DNA from: Brevinematales bacterium
GTDB lineage: Bacteria > Spirochaetota > Brevinematia > Brevinematales > GWF1-51-8
Assembly (NCBI GenBank): GCA_013177895.1
Contig: JABLXV010000030.1
Location: forward strand, 1-39,688
Direction of reading: 5' to 3'
Length of the DNA: 39,688 nt
Shown here piece by piece: positions 29,567-37,403 of this stretch. Every line of letters begins with the position of its first letter. The first letter of the stretch is position 1. The position numbers and the translations under genes were made by a program. Under the pieces are notes generated by a model. The model was not told the origin of the DNA. It worked only from the letters and a program-made list of their open reading frames with translations, and made no database searches.

Positions 29567-31498
29567 TCATGAAACATTATTTTCTTTGTCTCTTTTCCCC
29601 CATTTATTTGAAAAAACCCTATCCTTATTGTATCTGTTGGCGGGCGGTTTGTAAACCGCGGGATATCCGATAGGTATCAGCGCGAACGGGATAATCTGTT
29701 CGGGGATACCCATGAGCTTGCGAAGCCCCTCGACCCGATCCTCACGGGGATAAACTCCCAGCCATACCGCGCCGAAACCGAGCGTCTGTACCTCTATCAG
29801 CATATTCTCAACTGCCGCGGAACAGTCCTGCACCCAGTATCCCTTGTGTTTCTCAAGGGAGGGGTCTCCGCAGACCAGTATCGCTACCGGCGCTTCCAGT
29901 ATCATGTTTGAGTGGGGATGGATGCCGGGCACCTGATCGAGGATAGCCCGGTCGTCGATAACAATGAAGTGCCAAGGCTGTTGATTTCCCGCGGATGGAG
30001 CCGCCATCGCGGCACGAAGCAGGGTCTCGATCGCCTCGCTCGGAATACTTTCCCTCCGGTAATGCCGGATACTGCGGCGGTTGAAAATCGCGCAAAAAGC
30101 CGGCGATTCTTCATCGCTATTATTATAACATAAGCCATCAATATTTTGAAATATTTCTTTGGAATCCGCATCTTTTTTTATTTTAACCGGCGTGTCTTTT
30201 ATAAAAACTTCGACCCGGTTTCTGCCGCTGTCTTTCGCATAATACAACGCGTTATCGGCGCGTTTGATCAATTCGTCGACGCTCTCGCTGCCGATCAGGT
30301 GAGTGACCCCGAAACTACAGGTGAGAGTCCCGATATTATCGATATCCAACTGCGCGATTTTTACCCGCAGACGTTCCGCGATCAGCGCCGCTTCCGCTAT
30401 AGGGGTCTCCGGCAGACAGAGGATAAATTCCTCGCCCCCGTATCGGCCGAACACGTCGGTTGCGCGGATACTCTGACGGACGAGTTTGACTATCTGGAGG
30501 ATTGCCTTATCGCCGGTCTGGTGGCCGTAAGTATCGTTGATACGCTTGAACAAATCGATATCGAACATGATGAGCGCCAGCGGGTGCTGGTAACGGGTGC
30601 TGCGCTGGATTTCAGTTAATAACACGTCCAGAAACTTCTTCCGGTTATAGATACGGGTCATCGAGTCCTTCATGGATAGTTCGTGATACAGCGATTTGAT
30701 AGTTTCCAGCAGGGTGATGTCCGTAAACGAAAGCAGGTAAAACCCGCTATCCGGCATGACAGTCACATGTACGAGAAACGTATGCGTCTCATCCTCGGGG
30801 TCGTTGGCTCCGCTGAGATACATGGTAAAATCGAGATCCGGGTGCTGCACAATCTCCCCGAACCAATCGGCAAACTTTTTCTTTTCGTAAAAATCCCCGT
30901 CTTTAGCGACCAGAAAATCATCGATTGTTTTTCCGCTTTTCTGGTAATCGATATAAGAATTGAAGCCTAAAAAGTCGAGAAATGTTTTATTCAGCTTGGT
31001 GATTTCCTGCCCGTCGGTAATCAGGAGGAGAGACGGAATCACATCCATAATCGTCTGGATGAGACGGTTGCCGCGGTCGATGGATTTCCGTTCGCTGTTC
31101 AGGATAGCGAGTTTTTCCATCGCGGAAATCAACCTGTTCTGGTCGATAGGTTTTTTCAGGTAATTATCGACATTCAGCTCAATCGCCTCGAGAAGAAACT
31201 CCTCATCGTTATGCCCGCTCGTAATGATGATGGGCGTGTTACTGGTCTTGCGGATTTCGTGGATCATGTCAAGCCCGTTGAGTTCGGGCATTCGGATGTC
31301 GGTGATAACGATATCGGGTTTCTTGTCCCTGAATACCGACAGGCCTTCCTTTCCGTCGGAGGCCACATAAATCTCTTTTACCCGGCGTTTCAGGATTCTC
31401 TCCATGCTGGAACGGACTACTTCCTCGTCCTCCACGAAAAGAACGGTCATCTCCCTCAGGAAATTACCGTGCGAATTAGTTAAATCTATTTTATTCAT
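29567..31498 (-). CDS. REC-PAS-GGDEF diguanylate cyclase fused to a nitroreductase
   Basis: A 643-residue fusion. Residues 18-130 form a receiver domain with phospho-acceptor Asp67 (IVITDIRMP); about 145-265 a PAS-like domain; 275-432 a GGDEF diguanylate cyclase with FDIDLFKRIND, the active-site GGEEF at 354-358 and an intact I-site RxxD (Arg345-Asp348) five residues before it. After a 40-residue linker, residues 472-634 form a nitroreductase domain (RRSIRHYRRESIP, AAPSAGNQQPWHFIV, APVAILVCGD, QTLGFGAVWLGVY), which should bind FMN. The frame is open across the junction and the linker has no in-frame Met. The combination suggests redox or flavin input to c-di-GMP signalling. The promoter puts the start site on or beside the first ATG. 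Confidence 0.93.
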   Translation of the reverse strand: MNKIDLTNSHGNFLREMTVLFVEDEEVVRSSMERILKRRVKEIYVASDGKEGLSVFRDKKPDIVITDIRMPELNGLDMIHEIRKTSNTPIIITSGHNDEEFLLEAIELNVDNYLKKPIDQNRLISAMEKLAILNSERKSIDRGNRLIQTIMDVIPSLLLITDGQEITKLNKTFLDFLGFNSYIDYQKSGKTIDDFLVAKDGDFYEKKKFADWFGEIVQHPDLDFTMYLSGANDPEDETHTFLVHVTVMPDSGFYLLSFTDITLLETIKSLYHELSMKDSMTRIYNRKKFLDVLLTEIQRSTRYQHPLALIMFDIDLFKRINDTYGHQTGDKAILQIVKLVRQSIRATDVFGRYGGEEFILCLPETPIAEAALIAERLRVKIAQLDIDNIGTLTCSFGVTHLIGSESVDELIKRADNALYYAKDSGRNRVEVFIKDTPVKIKKDADSKEIFQNIDGLCYNNSDEESPAFCAIFNRRSIRHYRRESIPSEAIETLLRAAMAAPSAGNQQPWHFIVIDDRAILDQVPGIHPHSNMILEAPVAILVCGDPSLEKHKGYWVQDCSAAVENMLIEVQTLGFGAVWLGVYPREDRVEGLRKLMGIPEQIIPFALIPIGYPAVYKPPANRYNKDRVFSNKWGKRDKENNVS

Positions 31499-31503
31499 AA
31501 TAC

Positions 31504-31532
31504 AATTTAAAAGGCAATCGGTCTTTTGTCAA
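31504..31532 (-). promoter_or_regulatory. promoter of the GGDEF-nitroreductase gene
   Basis: Read leftward: TTGACA (31532-31527), 17-base spacer, TAAATT (31509-31504), then five bases to the ATG at 31498. The start site is predicted at the ATG, so the message may be leaderless; an in-frame ATG at 31450 after GAGGGAG is an alternative start. Confidence 0.65.
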
Positions 31533-31575
31533 GAAGTGAGCCTCCCTTATCCTCTAAAAACAATAGTATTAATAT

Positions 31576-33111
31576 TTATTCCGTCTGTTCGAATACGAAC
31601 GTACTGATATCGTCCTCAAACACATCGGCGCCGGATTTATTTTTTAAGTCGGCGATGATAGCCTCGATCATATCGGGGGGCGGCATTTTCAGCTTTTTAT
31701 TCACCAAGTCGCGGATATAATTCACGCCCAGCAGGTTACCGTTCTTAGCGTCCTGTATCTCGAATAACCCGTCCGTAAAGAGAAACACCCTATCGTTCGG
31801 CTTCAATTTTATCTGGTCGGTATCCCAACGGCGCTGGGGGATAATCGGCGAAATAAAACTGCTCTTTTTGCCGATAATCTCGGCCTTTTTATCGTTATAG
31901 ATAATAAACGGCGGATGCCCGGCGCGGGTATAGTATAAGGTCCGCTCGTCGGGATCGATCAACATGACGGACATGGTAATAAAATATCCCTCGATCAGGT
32001 AATCCTGTATTTCCGCGGCGACTTTCTCCAATAGACTGAGAGTATCGATCACCCCGGCGAGTATCGTCTTGATGATGCCGCGCAGGAGGAATGTGAATAA
32101 CGCCGCGATCAGCCCATGGCCGGAGACGTCCCCGGATATAATAAATATCAGCGAATCGACGTTGATAATCTCCAGGTAATCCCCGCCGATTTCTTCGCAT
32201 GGGATATAACGGGTATAGATACGGTAGTTTTTTTCAGTGATAATATCCGGGGGTTCCAATGACTGCTGGAGACGCGCGGCGAACAGGAGTTCGGTTTTTA
32301 TCTTTTCGTTGTACGCCCTCAGTTTGTTCTGCACCTCGCGCTGTTCGGTGATATCCTGAAGGATCACGAGGTATCCCGCCTGATCCGTCTGGAGCTGATT
32401 AATAACTATGGAATAATAGTTGATGCAGTTATTATTGGAAAGGGTTTTTAGTTTACAGAAGTCGATCGTTTTCTCGAATTTTACCGAGCCCTTCTGTTCC
32501 AGTGTATCCAGCAATTCGGGGTTGACGAACGGGGCGTCCCCGAGGCGATAGGCGCGAAGTTTCCCGATATCGTCGATACCGAAAAACTGGAGCAGGGCGT
32601 CGTTAGCGAAGTCCAGCGTCCCGTCCGCCTCATACAGGGCGATACCCATCGGGGACTGGGAATAAATACTCTTCAGCCGGGTCTCGTTTTCCTTGGATTC
32701 GCGCACCAGCTTATGCCGTTCCATCGCGTAGTTGATCGAACGGAGCAGGATGTTCTCGTTGATCTGTCCCTTCACGAGGAAATCCTGCGCGCCGAGCTTC
32801 ACCGCTTCCATCGCGATCGTATCGTCGTTCAGACCGGTCAGCAGAATAGTGGGGATTTGATAAACATACCTGACGATTCGTTTAAACGTATCCAGGCCGC
32901 GGCTGTCCGGTAGGAAGAGGTCGAGCAGGATAAGATCGTAGGTATTTTTCGCGAAATCCTGCTCCGCGTCCTTGATGGAAAAAAACTCCCGTATCTGGAA
33001 AAATACCGGTACGGATGCGTTCTGCTGGGAGTTTTGGAGCATCTCCTTCAATAAAAACGCGTCGTGGGCATTATCCTCCACAACCGCGATGCGCAATTCA
33101 CGGATTTCCAT
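31576..33111 (-). CDS. REC-PAS-PP2C (RsbU/SpoIIE-type) phosphatase
   Basis: A 511-residue response-regulator phosphatase. The receiver domain (about 7-125) has the phospho-acceptor in LILLDLFLPD; a PAS domain follows (about 140-260: SPMGIALYEADGTLDFAN, VILQDITEQR), then a coiled coil (LRAYNEKIKTELLFAARLQQS) and a SpoIIE phosphatase domain with the Mn-binding Asp motifs (EEIGGDYLE, SGDVSGHG, RAGHPPF, LFTDGLFE, EDDISTF). It probably dephosphorylates a Ser-phosphorylated anti-sigma antagonist when the receiver is phosphorylated. The start is the ATG at 33111 after AGGA. Its stop is 77 bases upstream of the GGDEF gene start. A TTGACA-type promoter with an inverted repeat lies upstream. No kinase partner is in the window. 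Confidence 0.92.
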   Translation of the reverse strand: MEIRELRIAVVEDNAHDAFLLKEMLQNSQQNASVPVFFQIREFFSIKDAEQDFAKNTYDLILLDLFLPDSRGLDTFKRIVRYVYQIPTILLTGLNDDTIAMEAVKLGAQDFLVKGQINENILLRSINYAMERHKLVRESKENETRLKSIYSQSPMGIALYEADGTLDFANDALLQFFGIDDIGKLRAYRLGDAPFVNPELLDTLEQKGSVKFEKTIDFCKLKTLSNNNCINYYSIVINQLQTDQAGYLVILQDITEQREVQNKLRAYNEKIKTELLFAARLQQSLEPPDIITEKNYRIYTRYIPCEEIGGDYLEIINVDSLIFIISGDVSGHGLIAALFTFLLRGIIKTILAGVIDTLSLLEKVAAEIQDYLIEGYFITMSVMLIDPDERTLYYTRAGHPPFIIYNDKKAEIIGKKSSFISPIIPQRRWDTDQIKLKPNDRVFLFTDGLFEIQDAKNGNLLGVNYIRDLVNKKLKMPPPDMIEAIIADLKNKSGADVFEDDISTFVFEQTE

Positions 33112-33146
33112 CGGCATTCCTGAACGTTTATTAAAATACTTGTATT

Positions 33147-33175
33147 ATGATAATTGAAAATTTCGGGTTTGTCAA
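33147..33175 (-). promoter_or_regulatory. promoter of the REC-PAS-PP2C gene
   Basis: Read leftward: TTGACA (33175-33170), 17-base spacer, TATCAT (33152-33147), about 36 bases before the start codon. Confidence 0.7.
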
Positions 33176-33180
33176 CCCGA
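33163..33180. promoter_or_regulatory. perfect inverted repeat over the -35 box
   Basis: TCGGGTT-TGTC-AACCCGA: seven-base arms, four-base centre, placed exactly over the -35 hexamer of the REC-PAS-PP2C promoter. It looks like an operator, but no regulator can be assigned. Confidence 0.5.
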
Positions 33181-33517
33181 TGCAGGTGTGCTGTGGGAAA
33201 CCTCGAACCATACCGCGTTTCACGCAGACTTTACGATTCTTTTCCCCCTGTTGTTTGTATTTTGTCTTTTCCCCCGCCCCGCTTCTAGTGGCATCCATGC
33301 CGTCGCGGGACTCCTCGCATCCTGCGAGTCGCGCACTAAAATTCTTTGCTCTTTCTTCCCCTGTTGGAAAGAAAGTAGAGATTCCCCAGTTGGTTCGCTT
33401 CCGGCGTTATATAGCTCTTTCTTGTTACTTCCTGTAACCAGAACACATTAAAATATGCGAAACTATTGCAGTAATGGTAGACATAAGTATTACATATATT
33501 GCCCCTTTACCTTAACA

Positions 33518-33536
33518 CCCTTCGACTAGCTCAGGG
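33518..33536 (+). repeat. intergenic copy of the CCCTTCGACTA...CTCAGGG palindromic repeat
   Basis: Matches the core of the insertion at 15150-15169 with one base missing. It is followed by GTGAC, as is usual for this widespread intergenic repeat type. Confidence 0.7.
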
Positions 33537-33637
33537 TGACGTCGCAGGCTCGCGGTAAAAAAAGTACATACTCTGGTAATAGGTCTAGCCCGCGCAATAT
33601 AGTTCGACAAGCTCACTATGACTGACAATCCTTAATC

Positions 33638-33727
33638 ACGGGCTATTTTTATCTTATAAAGTATAGTTTGATATCGGGTCTAGCCCTCACGCAGGTGCTG
33701 CGCACACTAGTCCCGATACCAGCCCGT
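33638..33727. repeat. nested inverted repeat
   Basis: Outer arms ACGGGCT (33638-33644) and AGCCCGT (33721-33727); middle arms TATCGGG-T-CTAG (33672-33683) and CTAG-T-CCCGATA (33707-33718); inner GCAG-GTG-CTGC. The three levels fold into one branched or extended hairpin. Confidence 0.6.
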
Positions 33728-33771
33728 TATTAATCATCCGCCGCCGCGCCCGTGTATAAGATTAGCGCTCT

Positions 33772-35046
33772 CTATTCACGCGGTGATTTAATCTTATCCA
33801 GCCAGTCGCGGATTTTCTTCTCGAACCCGAGGTCGCCGGGCTCGTAGTACCGGACGTCCTTCTCCGTGTATTTCTCATCGACATAATGATTGGGGAAGCT
33901 GTGCGGGTATTTGTATCCCACTCCCTTGCCGGTATCCTTCTCGGCCTCGAACACCGCGTTCTTCAGGTGGAGCGGCACCTTCATCACGTTCCCGTTACGG
34001 ATATCCCCGCGCGCCTTGTTGATACAGAGGGCGGTGTTGCTTTTCGGGACGCCCGCGAGGAGAAGGGTGGTTTCCGACAGGACGAGCTGAGCCTCGGGGA
34101 GTCCGATGAACTGCACCGCCTCGTAGCACGCGACCGCCATCGGCAGCGCCTCCGGGTACGCGAGGCCGATATCCTCGCTCGCGAGGATGATGAGACGGCG
34201 CGCGATAAATAGCGGGTCTTCCCCGCTCTCGAGCATCATCGCGAGATAATAGATCGCCGCGTCGACCGCGCTTCCCCGTACCGACTTAATGAATGCCGAT
34301 ATGACGTCGTAATGCCCCTCCTCGGAGGAGTAACGGGTCTCGGACTTCTGCAATATATTGAGGATACCCTCTTCGGTGACACGCACGGTTTCGGCCGCGC
34401 CCTGGGACAGGACGACCATCTCGAGGGTGTTCAGCATCATCCTGGGGTCGGGGGTATATTCGATCAGTTTCCCGCGCGCGCCCTCGCCGAACTCGATATG
34501 CAGGTTTTTCAGCATATTGTCTTCCGCGAGCGAACGTTCCAGTATCCTGTCGAGATCGTCCTTATCGAGAATCTTGAACTCGTAGATAAACAGTCTCGAA
34601 CGGAACGCGGGCTGGATAATAAAGTACGGGTTTTCGGTGGTCGCCCCGATGATGGTGACGATCCCGTTCTCCATCGCGGAGAGGAACGCGTCCTGCTTAG
34701 GCTTGATAAGGCGGTGGATTTCGTCGATAAACACGACCGTCCGTTCCCCGGCGAGGCTGCGGTTCTCGGCCTGCACGAGTAACTTGCGAATCTCTTCGTT
34801 ATCCATCGTCAGCGCGTTGGTCATCACGAAATGGTATTCGAGCTTATTGGAAAGGATTTCCGCGAGGCTGGTCTTTCCGGTGGCGGGCGGGCCGTAGAAT
34901 ATCATCGAATGCAGTATACGGTTTTCAAGCATGACGGCGACCGGTTTCCCGGGTGCGGTGAGGTGGGTCTGTCCGGCGAATTGTTCGAGAGTCTGGGGCA
35001 TCATCCTGCGGGATAGGGGTTGGTTGAGGTTCGAAAAAAGCCCCAT
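33772..35046 (-). CDS. rarA: replication-associated recombination protein A (RarA/MgsA)
   Basis: A 424-residue AAA+ ATPase of the RarA/WRNIP1 family, acting at stalled replication forks. It has an N-terminal PLSRRMMPQTLEQFAGQTHL, Walker A GPPATGKT (52-59; Ala replaces the usual second Gly), Walker B VVFIDEIHR (104-112), sensor 1 GATTENPYF and the arginine finger AFRSR, and then the family C-terminal tetramerisation domain (SAFIKSVRGSAVDAAIYYLA, ASEDIGLAYPEAL, HSFPNHYV). Length is normal. Its ATG overlaps the thyX stop by one base (TGATG), so it is translated together with thyX in a three-gene operon. Confidence 0.96.
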   Translation of the reverse strand: MGLFSNLNQPLSRRMMPQTLEQFAGQTHLTAPGKPVAVMLENRILHSMIFYGPPATGKTSLAEILSNKLEYHFVMTNALTMDNEEIRKLLVQAENRSLAGERTVVFIDEIHRLIKPKQDAFLSAMENGIVTIIGATTENPYFIIQPAFRSRLFIYEFKILDKDDLDRILERSLAEDNMLKNLHIEFGEGARGKLIEYTPDPRMMLNTLEMVVLSQGAAETVRVTEEGILNILQKSETRYSSEEGHYDVISAFIKSVRGSAVDAAIYYLAMMLESGEDPLFIARRLIILASEDIGLAYPEALPMAVACYEAVQFIGLPEAQLVLSETTLLLAGVPKSNTALCINKARGDIRNGNVMKVPLHLKNAVFEAEKDTGKGVGYKYPHSFPNHYVDEKYTEKDVRYYEPGDLGFEKKIRDWLDKIKSPRE

Positions 35047-35708
35047 CAGTCCCTCGGGTCCAGCACGGAGACTTCCTTCATAAATACCGTCTGCTTATAT
35101 TCGAAATCCTTGCTCCAATGCTCGAAGTAGGTAAGGCCGAAAACGACCGGGGCGATATTATAGAGCAGTTTCCATATCTTAACAGTCATATCGCGGATTT
35201 CCCATTGCGCGTGACGGCTGACCCGCAGGTCGATAATATGGAGCCACTCGCGGAAATTCGCGGTAATCGTCAGCGTCGTGGGGGTGGCGTTCGGCAGGAG
35301 GAAACGCGCGTCCTCCTTGCGGATACCCATCTCGAGGAGGCGGTGATAGCTGTCCTGCAATGATTTCATCGTCGTTTCGTAAAGTACGAGCGCCTCGGGA
35401 TTTTCGCTGACGGAGTCGGGGATAATATACTCGAATTTCGTCTCGGTGACATACCGTTGGGAACGCTGGGTGAAGCTCGCGATCCGGTGACGCACGAGCT
35501 GGTGGGACGCCGCGCGGGAAATCCCGGTGATATGCATACTCGCCATCGAATGCTCGAATATGGAGAGATGCCCGTTCTTCAGCAGGGTCGGCAGGAACTT
35601 GATATAGGAATCGTCCGACATCTTCTCGTGCGAATCATAGCAGATGCGCGCGTTAAACTCGATATGTTTTTCAGGGTCGGGATTGTGCGATAGTAAAATG
35701 ACTTCCAT
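35046..35708 (-). CDS. thyX: flavin-dependent thymidylate synthase ThyX
   Basis: A 220-residue flavoenzyme that methylates dUMP to dTMP using methylene-tetrahydrofolate and reduced FAD. The ThyX signature RHRxxS...SQRY is at 73-86 (RHRIASFTQRSQRY), followed by ARFLLPNATPTTLTITANFREWLHI and the Arg-rich RVSRHAQWEIRDM. It replaces ThyA; no ThyA is seen in the window. The ATG follows GAGG and lies 12 bases after the stop of the Bax-inhibitor-like gene; the stop overlaps the rarA start. A link between nucleotide supply and fork rescue is natural but inferred. Confidence 0.96.
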   Translation of the reverse strand: MEVILLSHNPDPEKHIEFNARICYDSHEKMSDDSYIKFLPTLLKNGHLSIFEHSMASMHITGISRAASHQLVRHRIASFTQRSQRYVTETKFEYIIPDSVSENPEALVLYETTMKSLQDSYHRLLEMGIRKEDARFLLPNATPTTLTITANFREWLHIIDLRVSRHAQWEIRDMTVKIWKLLYNIAPVVFGLTYFEHWSKDFEYKQTVFMKEVSVLDPRD

Positions 35709-35720
35709 GCGGCCTCTTTT

Positions 35721-36479
35721 CTAACGGTTTCTGAGCTTGGCGAGCAGGCGCAGTATCTCGAGATACAGCCATATCAGGGTGACCATCAGTCCGAACGCCC
35801 CGTACCATTCGAGGTACTTCGGCGCGCCGGAACGGCTGCCCTGACTGATGAACTCGAAGTCGAGCAGGAGATTGAACGCCGCGATCGCGCAGACTACGAC
35901 GCTGACCGCGATACCGAGCGGGCCGGAGTCGTGGATAAAGCCGAAACCCGCGCCGCCGAACGCCCGCATCAGCAGGTTGATTCCGTATAGCAGCGCAACC
36001 CCGCCCGTGGCCGCGATAATCGCGGTGCGTACCCCTCCGGTGACCTTAATCAGCCCGGTGGTGTAGATGAGGAGCATGGCCGCGAAGATCGCCATCGTGA
36101 TCATCACAGCGTTTATAACAATACCCGGATATGCTTTTTCGATAAGCGCGGAAAGCGTGCCGAGAACCACACCCTCGGCGATCGCGTAAACCGGCGACAG
36201 GAAGGGCGCGGTCGTCTTGACGAATATAATGACGAGCGACAGGATGAATCCGAGGACGGATGCGCCGATGAGTACGGGAATAATCAGATCCTGGTACTGA
36301 CGCCATACCGACCAGACCAATCCGGCGGGTAGGAGGAGGAGAACGAATAAGATGACGGTCTTAATCATCGTTCCCGACATCGTCATCGTGCCCTGCATCG
36401 GTTCGCCGGAAACCTGCGTTCCCTGATCCGCGAAAAGGTCCTTTGTAAACACGGGATTACCCGATTTGAATAGAGCCAT
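35721..36479 (-). CDS. Bax inhibitor-1/YccA-like membrane protein
   Basis: A 252-residue inner-membrane protein of the BI-1/TMBIM type (YccA-like branch with an N-terminal soluble tail of about 35 residues: GNPVFTKDLFADQG, a pattern common to this branch). Seven hydrophobic segments follow, with FLSPVYAIAEGVVLGTLSALIEKAYPG as the family core and NLLLDFEFISQGSRSGAPKYLEWYGAFGLMVTLIWLYLEILRLL-type C-terminus (only partly quoted), containing the Asp residues thought to matter for calcium leak in relatives. AGGAGG lies before the ATG, and TTGCGA-17-TATAAT is a good promoter. It leads the operon with thyX and rarA. Ion leak or protein quality control are both possible roles. Confidence 0.92.
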   Translation of the reverse strand: MALFKSGNPVFTKDLFADQGTQVSGEPMQGTMTMSGTMIKTVILFVLLLLPAGLVWSVWRQYQDLIIPVLIGASVLGFILSLVIIFVKTTAPFLSPVYAIAEGVVLGTLSALIEKAYPGIVINAVMITMAIFAAMLLIYTTGLIKVTGGVRTAIIAATGGVALLYGINLLMRAFGGAGFGFIHDSGPLGIAVSVVVCAIAAFNLLLDFEFISQGSRSGAPKYLEWYGAFGLMVTLIWLYLEILRLLAKLRNR

Positions 36480-36505
36480 ATTGTCCTCCTGAAAAGGGTG
36501 TGCAT

Positions 36506-36534
36506 ATTATAATACTCCCGCGAGTTCTTCGCAA
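36506..36534 (-). promoter_or_regulatory. promoter of the Bax-inhibitor-like/thyX/rarA operon
   Basis: Read leftward: TTGCGA (36534-36529), 17-base spacer, TATAAT (36511-36506), about 27 bases before the ATG. Confidence 0.7.
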
Positions 36535-36602
36535 TAATCGGCTAAATCGTGAAATTGAAGAAATCCGCCGGGCGATACCGATACACATACCGGAGCGTAA
36601 AA

Positions 36603-37184
36603 ATGGATTGGATTCTCTTCGCGCAGAGCGATTTGTTCAAATGGGTGATTCTCCCGCTGCTGATTATCGCCGCGAGGCTATGCGACGTCAGTCTCGGGAC
36701 GATGCGGGTGATCTTTATCGGCAAGGGCTACCGTTTCCTCGCGCCCTTAATCGGCTTCTTCGAGGTGATGATCTGGCTCCTCGCGATCAGCCAGATTATC
36801 AACAATCTGACGAATATCTTCTATATGATTACTTACGCGACCGGGTTCGCGCTGGGGAATTTCCTCGGGATGTATATCGAGAAACGTATCTCGCTGGGTA
36901 CGGTGATTGTCCGGGTGATTACCCATGTGGACAGCGTCGAACTGGTGGAATTCCTGCGGACGATCGAATACGGCATCACCGTGATCGACGGCGAGGGCTC
37001 GACCGGCCCGGTGAAACTTATTTTCACCGTGTTGGAGAGGAAGCAGATACCGGAATATATCGAGATCGTGAAACGTTTCAATCCCGGCGCGTTCTATACG
37101 ATCGAGGACGTCCGGTTCGTGGAGGGCGGGATTATCGACACCGGGCGCGAAAAACGCCGCGGCCTCCAGTCGAAACGGAAGTAA
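36603..37184 (+). CDS. UPF0316-like membrane protein with DUF2179 domain
   Basis: A 193-residue membrane protein: three hydrophobic segments (about 8-80, including LIIAARLCDVSLGTMRVIFIGKGYRFLAP and GFFEVMIWLLAISQIINN in part) followed by a soluble C-terminal domain (about 95-175) with TVIVRVITHVDSVELVEFL and GPVKLIFTVLERKQIPEYIEIV, the DUF2179 (DUF5698 plus DUF2179) arrangement. The start is the ATG at 36603 with GGAG seven bases upstream, because the longer frame starting at 36549 adds a basic tail without a site. Function unknown; it may bind a nucleotide or small ligand in the C-terminal domain. Confidence 0.88.
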   Translation: MDWILFAQSDLFKWVILPLLIIAARLCDVSLGTMRVIFIGKGYRFLAPLIGFFEVMIWLLAISQIINNLTNIFYMITYATGFALGNFLGMYIEKRISLGTVIVRVITHVDSVELVEFLRTIEYGITVIDGEGSTGPVKLIFTVLERKQIPEYIEIVKRFNPGAFYTIEDVRFVEGGIIDTGREKRRGLQSKRK

Positions 37185-37403
37185 TCAGTTCTGCGCCGGC
37201 CCCATGATAGGGTATCTTATAAAGAAGATTCATAATAATCCTGTCATTGCGAACCCCGCGCCGGAAATTTGTTTTTATACGCGGGGTGAAGCAATCTTTT
37301 TCGCTAATTGTATAGTCCGCTTCGTCGTTTCACTCCTCGCGGTGACGGTAGGAATGTTTTTCAAATCCGTAGAGGAGATGAGTCTACAAGTATTTCAGGA
37401 GAT
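37185..37403. other. intergenic region with a GTCATTGCGA-type repeat
   Basis: No gene seen. The region is nearly filled by the degenerate inverted repeat at 37242-37349. Confidence 0.6.
37242..37349. repeat. degenerate GTCATTGCGA inverted intergenic repeat
   Basis: Left end CTGTCATTGCGAA and right end CTCGCGGTGACGG are inverted copies, with GAAGCAATCT inside; this is the type of intergenic repeat found in many environmental genomes. A partial copy lies at 1759-1795. Confidence 0.65.

Larger units (their letters stand above)
33181..33771. repeat. repeat-rich intergenic region
   Basis: No convincing gene in about 590 bases. Visible structure: a CTCGCA-TCC-TGCGAG hairpin at about 33314-33328; the palindromic repeat CCCTTCGACTAGCTCAGGG at 33518-33536 (same family as the insertion in the hydrolase gene); a variant TTCGACAAGCTCACTATGAC at about 33603-33622; and a nested inverted repeat at 33638-33727. 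This is a collection point for small palindromic repeats. The frames open across 33147-33451 look like chance frames through repeat DNA. Confidence 0.6.

Noticed and set aside
33147-33451. Overlapping short frames in the repeat-rich gap
   Set aside because: They run through palindromic repeat DNA, differ in frame, and have no start signals or family resemblance.
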